DNA of 35,523 nt from an uncultured Chitinophagaceae bacterium (GTDB taxonomy: Bacteria > Bacteroidota > Bacteroidia > Chitinophagales > Chitinophagaceae). Made by a program: the position numbers and the translations under genes. The notes beneath the pieces were generated by a model, which was not told the origin of the DNA, ran no database searches, and saw nothing but the letters and a program-made list of their open reading frames with translations. Positions 17,537 through 25,402 of the stretch are shown piece after piece (positions within the stretch are counted from its first letter, which is position 1; each line of letters starts with the position of its first letter). The stretch spans positions 1 to 35,523 of the forward strand of contig CALJNC010000042.1 in NCBI GenBank assembly GCA_937981995.1. The letters are read 5' to 3'.

Positions 17537-18562
17537 ATGCAATCATTAAAGGATGGAATTAATTCTATCCGAGAAGAAATAAAGGAAACAGCAGTATCTA
17601 ATGCAGAGCAGTTGGAGCAGTTTCGTATTAAGTTTTTGGGCACCAAAGGAAAGCTCAAAGGTTTGATGGGTGAGATGAAAAATGTAGCCAAAGATCAAAA
17701 GCGCGAAGCCGGTCAAATGCTAAATGAGTTTAAGCAATTTGCTGAAGGTCGTTTTGAAGAATTGAAGGCACAATTCAAAACAAATGTTACAAGCGATGGA
17801 GATGCTGCAACAGATGCGAGTCTACCGCCTTTGCCAAATGAAACCGGAGCAAGACATCCTTTGTCAACCGTTCAAGAAAAAATGATTTCTATTTTTGAAC
17901 GCATAGGTTTTACTGTAGCAGAAGGTCCTGAGATAGAAGATGATTGGCATAACTTCTCAGCCTTAAATTTACCCGAGCATCACCCAGCGCGTGATATGCA
18001 GGATACATTTTTTATAAGTAAAGATCCTGATTGGGTTTTGCGAACGCATACTTCTAGTGTTCAAATTCGCACTATGGAAAAAGGGGTTTTACCTATTCGT
18101 CAAATTTTCCCAGGTCGTGTATATCGTAACGAAACAATTAGCGCAAGAGCGCATTGTTTCTTTCATCAAGTAGAAGGATTGTATATTGATGAAAAAGTAA
18201 GTTTTGCAGATTTAAAACAAACCTTGTATCATTTTGTACAACAAATGTTTGGCGAGGATGTACAAGTTCGTTTTAGACCATCTTACTTCCCATTTACGGA
18301 GCCGAGTGCCGAGATGGATGTTAGTTGTTTTATCTGTGATAGCAAAGGTTGTAGCGTATGTAAACATACCGGATGGGTAGAAATTTTAGGTTGTGGAATG
18401 GTACATCCTAATGTATTAAAAAACACGGGCATTGATCCAGAGAAGTACTCAGGTTTCGCCTTTGGTATGGGTGTAGATAGAACTACCATGCTTATGTACG
18501 GTATTAATGACATTCGATTATTAAGTGAGAATGACATTCGTTTTTTGAAACAATTTAAATAG
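17537..18562 (+). CDS. pheS: Phenylalanine-tRNA ligase alpha subunit
   Basis: The 341-residue catalytic subunit charges tRNA-Phe as an alpha2-beta2 enzyme with PheT (not in this window). It has the N-terminal coiled-coil arm (~1-90), class II motif 2 in FHQVEG…, FRPSYFPFTEPSAEMDV, and motif 3 in GFAFGMGVDRTTMLMYGI. The Cys-rich loop between them (CFICDSKGCSVCKHTGW) is normal for many bacterial PheS proteins. ATG 17537 is chosen because the family begins at MQSLKDGIN; an in-frame ATG at 17420 would add 39 residues that overlap the preceding terminator and do not look like PheS. Confidence 0.95.
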   Translation: MQSLKDGINSIREEIKETAVSNAEQLEQFRIKFLGTKGKLKGLMGEMKNVAKDQKREAGQMLNEFKQFAEGRFEELKAQFKTNVTSDGDAATDASLPPLPNETGARHPLSTVQEKMISIFERIGFTVAEGPEIEDDWHNFSALNLPEHHPARDMQDTFFISKDPDWVLRTHTSSVQIRTMEKGVLPIRQIFPGRVYRNETISARAHCFFHQVEGLYIDEKVSFADLKQTLYHFVQQMFGEDVQVRFRPSYFPFTEPSAEMDVSCFICDSKGCSVCKHTGWVEILGCGMVHPNVLKNTGIDPEKYSGFAFGMGVDRTTMLMYGINDIRLLSENDIRFLKQFK

Positions 18563-18563
18563 A

Positions 18564-19538
18564 ATGAATGTTCTAGTTACAGGTGGAACAGGGTTTATAG
18601 GAAGTCACTTACTAAAACTTCTTTTACAAAAGGGTTATACAATACGAGCAATTTATAGAAGTGAAATTTCTTGCTTTCTTTCAAAAGTAGAAAACGATAA
18701 AGTAGAGTGGGTAGAAGCAAATGTGCTTGACAATTATTCTCTTGAAAAAGCAATGCAGGGTATGCAAGCAGTTTTTCATTGTGCTGCTATGGTAAGTTTT
18801 GATGCCAGAGAACGAGAACAGTTAATGAAAACAAATGTGGAGGGAACGGCCAACGTGGTGAATGTAATGCTGGACCAAGGTATTGAAAAAATAGTTTACT
18901 TAAGCTCGGTTGCAGCCTTGGGAAGAAACTCTAGCAAAGAAAAAATTAATGAAGAAGCTGACTGGGTAACGAGTAAGTACAACTCGCAATATGCTGTAAG
19001 CAAGTACGAGAGTGAAATGGAAGTTTGGCGCGGGGTAGCTGAGGGGTTACAAGCTGTGATAGTAAATCCTGGTATTGTTTTAGGCGAAGGGGATTGGACT
19101 AAAGGCAGCAATAAATTATTCAAAACGATTCATGACGAATTTCCTTTTTATACAAAAGGGATTACTTCATTTGTAGATGTAAAAGATGTAGTTCAGTCGA
19201 TGGTTCAACTATTTGAAAAAGAGATTTTCAATGAACGATTTATTATTAGCGATGGGACTTATCGCTATAAAGAGGTTTTTGATTTAATGGCAAAAGGATT
19301 TGGGAAGAAAGCTCCAAGCCGAGAAGCAAAACCATGGATGATAGAATTTGTATGGCGTTTTTATGAAATGAAAAAATGGTTTTCAAGTAAAGAGCAAACC
19401 ATTACCCAAGAAACCGCAAGAAGTGCGCAGGCCAATTACGAATACGATAATAGCAAGCTTTTGAAGTATCTACCCGAATTTATGTATACACCTATCAATC
19501 AAACAATACAACGGGCTTGTACTTTTTATAGTAAGTAA
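18564..19538 (+). CDS. NAD(P)-dependent epimerase/dehydratase family protein (extended SDR)
   Basis: The 324-residue protein has an N-terminal Rossmann fold with TGGTGFIGSHLL at 6-17. The catalytic YxxxK is Tyr143-Lys147 (QYAVSKYE), preceded by the Ser-rich strand VYLSSVAALG at 111-120. This is the extended short-chain dehydrogenase pattern of sugar-nucleotide epimerases, dihydroflavonol-4-reductase-like and 3-beta-HSD-like enzymes. The C-terminal substrate-binding part does not let me name a substrate. It begins 1 base after the pheS stop, so it is probably cotranscribed with pheS, with no obvious functional link. Confidence 0.85.
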   Translation: MNVLVTGGTGFIGSHLLKLLLQKGYTIRAIYRSEISCFLSKVENDKVEWVEANVLDNYSLEKAMQGMQAVFHCAAMVSFDAREREQLMKTNVEGTANVVNVMLDQGIEKIVYLSSVAALGRNSSKEKINEEADWVTSKYNSQYAVSKYESEMEVWRGVAEGLQAVIVNPGIVLGEGDWTKGSNKLFKTIHDEFPFYTKGITSFVDVKDVVQSMVQLFEKEIFNERFIISDGTYRYKEVFDLMAKGFGKKAPSREAKPWMIEFVWRFYEMKKWFSSKEQTITQETARSAQANYEYDNSKLLKYLPEFMYTPINQTIQRACTFYSK

Positions 19539-19604
19539 TGGACATTCTGCACTCTTAACAGAAGATTGCCTTTCAAATCCAATTCAAAATTTTACTTTTA
19601 AAGC

Positions 19605-20207
19605 ATGGATAGAAAGTCGTTTCTTAAAAAAACAGGATTAGCTGTTTTTTCAATGTCGGTATTGGGCAAGGTAATGGAAGCAAGCCCTGGTGTTTTTAGC
19701 TCAGATTGTGCTACAACGAATGATATTTTGGGTCCTTTTTTTAGAACCAACGCACCAGAACGTTCAAATTTATTGATAAAAGGAGTTGACGGAGATGTTA
19801 TAGATATAGCAGGTACGGTTTATGGCACTGATTGTAAAACACCTTTAGAAGGAGCTAAAGTAGAAATATGGCATTGTGATACGCTAGGTAATTATGATAA
19901 TGATTCTAAGGAATACAGACATAGAGCCACAGCCTATTCTGATAAAGAAGGAGGCTATACTTTCAGAACAATTATTCCAGGCAAGTATTTGAATGGAGCG
20001 CTATACAGGCCAGCACACATACATTTTAGAGTAACAGATAAAAACCATAAGGAATTAGTTTCTCAAATTTATTTTCAAGGAGATCCACACATTGAGAAAG
20101 ACCCTTGGGCTTCGCGCAAAAGAGCTTCGCATAGGATTCTTCCTATTTTTCCAAAGGATACTTATAGCAGTCTTGCTGTTACGTTTGACATTTTCATGTC
20201 AGCATAA
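19605..20207 (+). CDS. Intradiol ring-cleavage dioxygenase-like exported protein
   Basis: The 200-residue protein has the non-heme Fe(III) ligand set of the intradiol dioxygenase family: Tyr97 (DTLGNYDND), Tyr128 (IPGKY), His138 and His140 (RPAHIHF). A transthyretin-like beta fold is implied by GTVYGTDCKTPLEGAKVEIW. The family cleaves catechols between the two hydroxyls. The short N-terminal leader (MDRKSFLKKTGLAVFSM…) looks exported but lacks the RR of a classical Tat signal (it has RK). Many small exported members have no known substrate, and no other catechol-pathway gene lies beside it, so the substrate is unassigned. The 66-base gap upstream holds no clear promoter. Confidence 0.85.
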   Translation: MDRKSFLKKTGLAVFSMSVLGKVMEASPGVFSSDCATTNDILGPFFRTNAPERSNLLIKGVDGDVIDIAGTVYGTDCKTPLEGAKVEIWHCDTLGNYDNDSKEYRHRATAYSDKEGGYTFRTIIPGKYLNGALYRPAHIHFRVTDKNHKELVSQIYFQGDPHIEKDPWASRKRASHRILPIFPKDTYSSLAVTFDIFMSA

Positions 20208-20275
20208 GATTAGAACTTATTATTATGCTTATGAATTAGGCAGTATTTTTACGTTAGAACGTTTCATGTTGTCCA

Positions 20276-21070
20276 ATGACGAATAAGGCTACCTTCATTA
20301 GAAAAATTGTGATTCTCATTTCACTATTGGTAATAGTGGGAATGGCATGCTCATTTTATATTGAGAAGGGTTTTGAAAAGTATAAGAGTAGTTTTAAAAC
20401 GCCCACACCTTCGTGCGAAATTTGGTCGCATAGAGGAATTGTATCTGATAGTTTAAAAGAGAACACAATTAAAGCTTTTGCTGCTTCAAAGGATGGCGGA
20501 GCAACTGGTATAGAGGTTGATGTTTTTTGGATTGATAGTTTGCAGGAGTGTATTGTAATGCATGATATGGATACTAGCTCTAACTTAAGGGACATGTTGA
20601 ACCTAACTGATGTAGTCATACGTTTTAAAGACAGTTTAAAATATTGGATAGATTTAAAAAATCTAACGAATAAAAATGCACCATTGCTTAAACAGTACTT
20701 TCAAAAATTAGTACAACAGCAGGCTTCTAAAGCAAAAGTTTGTGTTGAAAGTGGCAATGCCGATGCCTTGGCCAGTATAAAGACAGCATCAATTCAAACA
20801 ATTTATTGGATTCAGTTTAATAGAAGTAATCCCATAAGGAAATGGCTAAAACTGAAATACCTAAAACGAAAAATTGCGAATGCGCAATTTGATGGTTATT
20901 CGGTTGCAGTAAAATTATTTGACCCAGATTATCAAGAATATTTTTCAGGACTGCCTACTTATTTATTTCATGGGACCTATAAACAGTATAAAAAGTTATG
21001 TTTAAATGATAGCTTTAATATTCAAGTTGTATTGGTAGATCAAGATTATTATCAGCTTGAAAGGAATTAA
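20276..21070 (+). CDS. Glycerophosphodiester phosphodiesterase-like protein, membrane-anchored
   Basis: The 264-residue product has one N-terminal hydrophobic helix (~9-28) and then the GDPD signature. Catalytic His52-Arg53 lie in WSHRGIV, ENT at 62-64, the metal ligands Glu80 and Asp82 in GIEVDVF, and His96 in VMHD. YWIDLKNL (~122-129) gives the next strand with Asp/Lys. The family hydrolyses glycerophosphodiesters to glycerol-3-phosphate and an alcohol. The protein is somewhat short and its second half is poorly conserved, so substrate preference is open. The next gene, an LtaS-like phosphoglycerol transferase, overlaps it by 14 bases, which suggests a shared role in glycerophosphate polymers or lipids. 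Confidence 0.8.
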   Translation: MTNKATFIRKIVILISLLVIVGMACSFYIEKGFEKYKSSFKTPTPSCEIWSHRGIVSDSLKENTIKAFAASKDGGATGIEVDVFWIDSLQECIVMHDMDTSSNLRDMLNLTDVVIRFKDSLKYWIDLKNLTNKNAPLLKQYFQKLVQQQASKAKVCVESGNADALASIKTASIQTIYWIQFNRSNPIRKWLKLKYLKRKIANAQFDGYSVAVKLFDPDYQEYFSGLPTYLFHGTYKQYKKLCLNDSFNIQVVLVDQDYYQLERN

Positions 21071-22928
21071 TAAGATATTGAAATATTATGGCTTAGCGTT
21101 ATTTATAATGCTTTTGCTTCGTGTGCTATTCATGCTTATAAACTATTCGTTTATACCTATTGAAAGTAAGGCGGATACTTTTAAAATCTTTATTGCCGGT
21201 GCACGTTTTGATTTATCCATTATAGCTTGGGTACTTACACCCATGCTCCTACTATTTATCATTAATAACTTTAGCAAGAAAAGATGGCTTAGCAGAATTG
21301 AAAATGTAATATATCATATAGGTATGCTATTGATTATTCTTTCAAGTTTGATTGATGTGTTTTATTATTCTTTTAATTTAAGAAGATCAACCCTTGAGAA
21401 TTTTAGGATGATGCAAGACACCAATGGCAATATATCTTCTATAATTCTTCAACAACCTGGTTTTGTAATTAGTTTAGTCTTATTCGTAATTCTTTATTTT
21501 ATTTTATTCAGAAAATTGATAAATCGTAAAGAGTATAACGTATCCAATGGGTGGGTGATACTATTTTTAGGATTAAACATTTTAGCTATTCGAGGGCTAA
21601 ATACGGCTATTTTATCGCCGCTTAGCGTGCCACTATATACAGGTGCCCAATACACACCCTATGTTTCAAACTCACCGCAAACGTTACTATTTTCTTTTAT
21701 TTCTTCAAGGAGGTCTAATCGATTTGAAAGCTTGAAAGAAAGAAATTATTTTTCGCAGACTGAAAGTGAAAAGCGATATCCTTACATACATGAATTAAAA
21801 GGGAGTGGTTTACAAAAAAGGAATGTAGTTATTTTTATTTTAGAGAGTTTTTCCCGCTCGTATCTAGAAAAAGGGAATTCTTTAAAAGCACATACGCCAT
21901 TTCTTGATTCTATAATGAGTAATAGCTTAGTATGCACAAATGCTTTTGCTAATGGAAGTATTTCACTCAACGGAATTCAAAATATCTTGAGTGGAATTCC
22001 TACGATTGAATCCGCTAGTTTATTATCATCACCCTATTATGCCAATCATATAGAAGCAATGCCTGCCTTGCTTAAGCGTAACGGATATGAAACGATGTTT
22101 TTTCATGGATTCAAGGAAGACTTATTTGGTTTTGAACGCTTGACCAAAAAGTTTGGAGTTACTCACTACTATTCTGAGAATGATTTACAGGTACTTAGAA
22201 AAGATAGGTGCATTTGGGGAATTCATGACGGGCCTTATTTTCAGTTTGCAGCTAATACGCTTACCGCAAAAAAGGAACCCTTTTGTGCTACAATTTTTAA
22301 TATTAGCTCTCACCACCCTTATAATATTCCGGTCACTTTTAAGAAAACAATTTCTTCTCAGACAGATGTTCAAAACGCAGTCACTTACGTAGATGATTGT
22401 CTAAAGGAGTTTTTTATGAATGCCAGAAAGCAATCTTGGTATGAAAATACATTATTTGTTTTTACGGCAGATCATTGGAATAAGGAAGACGCAACAAATG
22501 CTGAAAAGTCAGGTTTGAATCGTCATGAAATTCCATTATTTTTCTACGCACCATATGATTCAAATCTAAAAGGAACGTATTCCTATGTTATTGATCAAAA
22601 TTCTATTTATCCTAGTGTTTTGGATTTACTAGGCTATAATGGAAAGCTTTGTTCTTTTGGAAAGAGTATAAAGGATACTACTGACCGCGCTATAAGCTTT
22701 ATGTATCAACACCCACATATTTTAGAAGTAGTTACAGATAAACTCGCGGTGCAATTTGATAAGACTTCTGATAAAATAATAGAGATTGAAAATTATAAAA
22801 ATTTGCCACAAGTAGATTCATTATTAATTTTGAATACTACTGATAGACTCAAAGCATTTATTCAAAACTATAGTCATGCTCAACGATTAAATAGACTATA
22901 CTCAAATGATTTCAAAAGTTATAAATAG
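21057..22928 (+). CDS. LtaS/sulfatase-family phosphoglycerol transferase-like membrane protein
   Basis: The 623-residue protein has five N-terminal membrane helices (~10-32, 46-70, 84-106, 136-153, 165-182). A periplasmic alkaline-phosphatase-superfamily domain follows from ~255. VVIFILESFSRS supplies the first metal ligand Glu263. NGSISLNG places Ser303 where LtaS-type enzymes have the catalytic Thr. SSHHPYN (~418-423), TADHW with Asp472-His473, and RHEIPLFFYAP with His490 complete the site. The family transfers phosphoglycerol or cleaves sulfate/phosphate esters. The start is taken as TTG 21057, overlapping the GDPD-like gene, because the first in-frame ATG (21108) would cut into helix 1. 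The 3' end overlaps the convergent gene by 10 bases. Confidence 0.8.
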   Translation: MKGINKILKYYGLALFIMLLLRVLFMLINYSFIPIESKADTFKIFIAGARFDLSIIAWVLTPMLLLFIINNFSKKRWLSRIENVIYHIGMLLIILSSLIDVFYYSFNLRRSTLENFRMMQDTNGNISSIILQQPGFVISLVLFVILYFILFRKLINRKEYNVSNGWVILFLGLNILAIRGLNTAILSPLSVPLYTGAQYTPYVSNSPQTLLFSFISSRRSNRFESLKERNYFSQTESEKRYPYIHELKGSGLQKRNVVIFILESFSRSYLEKGNSLKAHTPFLDSIMSNSLVCTNAFANGSISLNGIQNILSGIPTIESASLLSSPYYANHIEAMPALLKRNGYETMFFHGFKEDLFGFERLTKKFGVTHYYSENDLQVLRKDRCIWGIHDGPYFQFAANTLTAKKEPFCATIFNISSHHPYNIPVTFKKTISSQTDVQNAVTYVDDCLKEFFMNARKQSWYENTLFVFTADHWNKEDATNAEKSGLNRHEIPLFFYAPYDSNLKGTYSYVIDQNSIYPSVLDLLGYNGKLCSFGKSIKDTTDRAISFMYQHPHILEVVTDKLAVQFDKTSDKIIEIENYKNLPQVDSLLILNTTDRLKAFIQNYSHAQRLNRLYSNDFKSYK

Positions 22929-23674
22929 TAATTCTCAACAAGGGAGCTAACAATATCCTTTACTGTAAACAAACTATTTTGAGTAGTTACAAAATGTATT
23001 TTGTTGTCACGCAAGCTTACTACGCGATACTCAGTACTCATAATTCCTTTTGCGGTTGCTTCTGCAATTTGTTTGCCCTTGTGATTATAAATTTTATACC
23101 GTATTATTATTGTACCTAATGTTGCTTGCTGCGTCTTAGTAACTGTTGCTATTTGCTTAAAATCTTGTTCCACCTTGTTACCAAAAACTTGAATCGTTGC
23201 ATTGCGATTGCGATCCAGTAGGTCATTCTCACTTTGATCATCGTTACCTACTTTCTCGGTAAACATTGGTTTACTTACTACATTTCCCCCATAATAGGTA
23301 CCCATTAAGGCTGAGATAAATCTGGCTTCTTTGTTTGATTGATATTCTCCATCTTTTACAATTTTAGATTTTATATATGCTTTTGCTATTTTATTTGCAA
23401 AAGATATATTCGCTGGACAAGTCCCCTTATTATCTGTTTGGGCAAAAAATATTTCAAAATATTCTTCTTGAGGATTGTTCAGTTTGGGTTCGAAAGAGGC
23501 AATCTCTTCACCACTAGCATCATAAAGTGTAAAGCTTTTAGCTAGTCCGCCACTTTTTTCTACATTACCTATTTTAGCTCCTTTATACATTATCGCACCC
23601 GTTTTTTTATCTACTTTTTGAGCGATTAAGGAGAATGGAAGGAAGGCTAAGACTATAAGAACAAATTGTTTCAT
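22919..23674 (-). CDS. Secreted protein of unknown function
   Basis: The 251-residue product has a clear Sec signal peptide (MKQFVLIVLAFLPFSLIAQ, cleavage after about residue 19). I recognise no domain in the mature part. It opens with a beta-rich stretch (KTGAIMYKGAKIGNVEKSGG) and includes one Cys in GTCPANISF. It is convergent with the LtaS-like gene and overlaps it by 10 bases. Its start codon lies in one arm of a perfect 9-bp inverted repeat. The AraC regulator gene starts 156 bases away on the other strand, so the two may be divergently controlled. Confidence 0.65.
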   Translation of the reverse strand: MKQFVLIVLAFLPFSLIAQKVDKKTGAIMYKGAKIGNVEKSGGLAKSFTLYDASGEEIASFEPKLNNPQEEYFEIFFAQTDNKGTCPANISFANKIAKAYIKSKIVKDGEYQSNKEARFISALMGTYYGGNVVSKPMFTEKVGNDDQSENDLLDRNRNATIQVFGNKVEQDFKQIATVTKTQQATLGTIIIRYKIYNHKGKQIAEATAKGIMSTEYRVVSLRDNKIHFVTTQNSLFTVKDIVSSLVENYYL

Positions 23675-23692
23675 AACTTATTAAAGTTATGA
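23671..23692. repeat. Perfect 9-bp inverted repeat over the start codon of the secreted-protein gene
   Basis: TCATAACTT (23671-23679) and AAGTTATGA (23684-23692) are exact reverse complements around a 4-base loop. On the minus strand the ATG of the gene at 22919-23674 lies in the 3' arm. It could be an operator in the divergent region or an RNA hairpin covering the start codon. The arms are AT-rich, so the hairpin would be weak. Confidence 0.5.
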
Positions 23693-23830
23693 ATTATGGT
23701 TTGAATAAGGATTAAAGAATCGGTTAAAACATCCAAGGAAGTCTAGTATGTTTCTATATCTTTTTAAAATAACTGTTTTTTTTATTGAGTTCGCTCGTCT
23801 AATAGTAACACGGTCTAAAAAATCTTAATT

Positions 23831-24688
23831 ATGAAATTTGAAGGAAGCAATAATGAGCATTTTAATCTCGAAACAATAAAAGGAACCCAACTAATTAAAA
23901 AAGCGCAAGAAACGGAACTCACCTTATTATGGTTTATGACCGATGGCAATAGATTACGCATAGATTCTGTGGAGTATACATTTAATAAATATGATATACT
24001 GTGCCTAACTCATTTTCATGAGTTAGAAGTTATGCAGTTAGGAGAGGTAAAATTTTTACGTTGGAACAAGCCTTTTTATTGCCTGCTAAATCATGATAGC
24101 GAAGTGGGTTGTAAAGGCCTTCTCTTTTATGGTGCCGCTACTTTACCAGTCATTAATCCTTCTAGTCAAGAAGTAGATACTTTATCTACAGTATGGAAAA
24201 TGTTAGAACAAGAAATGGTTTCTCAGGATAATTTGCAACAGGAAATGCTTCAAATGATGCTAAAGAGAATATTGATACTTTGTGCACGTATTTACAAAAC
24301 TCAAGAAAATTACGGTTCAGTAGAACATGCTAATGTTGATATTATAAGAGAATATAATTTTTTGGTTGAGCAACATTTCAAAGAAAAACACGGAGTAGCT
24401 GATTATGCTGCTATGCTCAATAAATCACCCAAAACACTTTCTAATTTATTTAAAAAAGTAGGTAACAAATCGCCTTTGCAGTATATACATGAGCGTAAAA
24501 TATTAGAGGCGCGCAGAATGCTTAGCTATACTGATAAGCATGTTACTGAGATTAGTTATGAGTTAGGTTTTACAGAAGTACAAGCCTTTAGTCGATTTTT
24601 TAAGAAACATGAAATGGTTTCTCCAATAGAATTTAAGAAAAGAAAGGAGTTGGGAAATATTGCCACATCATCAGGAAAAGATGCCTAA
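23831..24688 (+). CDS. AraC-family transcriptional regulator
   Basis: The 285-residue protein has an N-terminal domain (~1-150) with a cupin-like feel but no motif I can pin down. The C-terminal AraC double helix-turn-helix spans ~180-275: NKSPKTLSNLFKKVGNKSPL is HTH1 with its recognition helix, and VTEISYELGFTEVQAFSRFF is HTH2 with the conserved LGF…FSRFFKK pattern. The AhpD-like gene follows with only a 69-base leader and is the likely target, or is cotranscribed. Confidence 0.88.
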   Translation: MKFEGSNNEHFNLETIKGTQLIKKAQETELTLLWFMTDGNRLRIDSVEYTFNKYDILCLTHFHELEVMQLGEVKFLRWNKPFYCLLNHDSEVGCKGLLFYGAATLPVINPSSQEVDTLSTVWKMLEQEMVSQDNLQQEMLQMMLKRILILCARIYKTQENYGSVEHANVDIIREYNFLVEQHFKEKHGVADYAAMLNKSPKTLSNLFKKVGNKSPLQYIHERKILEARRMLSYTDKHVTEISYELGFTEVQAFSRFFKKHEMVSPIEFKKRKELGNIATSSGKDA

Positions 24689-24757
24689 CAACGAAGGATG
24701 ATTCGTACTGATATTTGCTTTATAAATAATTACAAACAATTAATTAAAAATTTAAAC

Positions 24758-25306
24758 ATGCAAAAATTTCAAGTACCAACAAGAGAAGAAGTATCAGAAA
24801 GCAATCAAGCAATTTTTGATAATTTAAAACAAAACTTAGGTTTTGTACCAAACCTATATGCTTATTACGCAAAAAATGAAACCGCTTTGGTTGACTACCT
24901 TGCTCTACAGGGCAGAAAATCTACGCTAAGCGCTAAAGAGCGTGAGATAGTAAACTTAGTAGTAAGCCAATTCAATGGTTGCCGTTATTGTCAAAGCGCA
25001 CACACTGCATTGGGCAAAATGAATGGCTTCACAGAGGAGCAAATATTAGAAGTAAGAGGAGGCCGCGCGAGCTTCGATGAAAAATTAGATAGTTTGGCAA
25101 AATTTACTTTGGCAGCTGCAGCAAATAAGGGTCAAGTAGCTGAAGATGTAAAAAATGAATTATTCAACGCTGGATATACAGAATCAAATATGATTGACAT
25201 TGTAATGGTAATCGGAGATAAAATTATCAGTAATTACATTCATAATTTAACGGGCTTTGAAATTGATTTTCCGTTAGCTGTAGAGTTAGAAGCAGTAACT
25301 CACTAA
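24758..25306 (+). CDS. AhpD-like carboxymuconolactone decarboxylase family protein (peroxidase-related)
   Basis: The 182-residue protein has the AhpD-type core FNGCRYCQSAHTALG, with Cys75-x2-Cys78-x3-His82, preceded by the conserved acidic stretch SAKEREIVNL. In AhpD the two cysteines and His form a thiol relay for peroxide reduction. The family also includes carboxymuconolactone decarboxylases, but those lack this CxxC. I chose ATG 24758 (MQKFQVPTREE…), where the family homology starts, over an in-frame ATG 60 bases upstream, which would begin inside the leader after the regulator gene. There is no signal peptide, so it is cytoplasmic. Confidence 0.87.
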   Translation: MQKFQVPTREEVSESNQAIFDNLKQNLGFVPNLYAYYAKNETALVDYLALQGRKSTLSAKEREIVNLVVSQFNGCRYCQSAHTALGKMNGFTEEQILEVRGGRASFDEKLDSLAKFTLAAAANKGQVAEDVKNELFNAGYTESNMIDIVMVIGDKIISNYIHNLTGFEIDFPLAVELEAVTH

Positions 25307-25402
25307 TTCATAAAAGATTATAATAGAGTACCATTTGAACCAGTCGGAATTTGCAGAACAAGACTTTAAACTGAAGTAAGGCAACAAATTAAATTATATA
25401 AC

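Noticed and set aside
18320-18390. Cys-rich loop in PheS as a novel metal-binding insertion
   Set aside because: The pattern CxxC…GCxVCxxTGW is present in many ordinary bacterial PheS proteins.
24698-24757. A 20-residue N-terminal extension of the AhpD-like protein
   Set aside because: Family homology begins at MQKFQVPTREE; the extension is AT-rich leader sequence.
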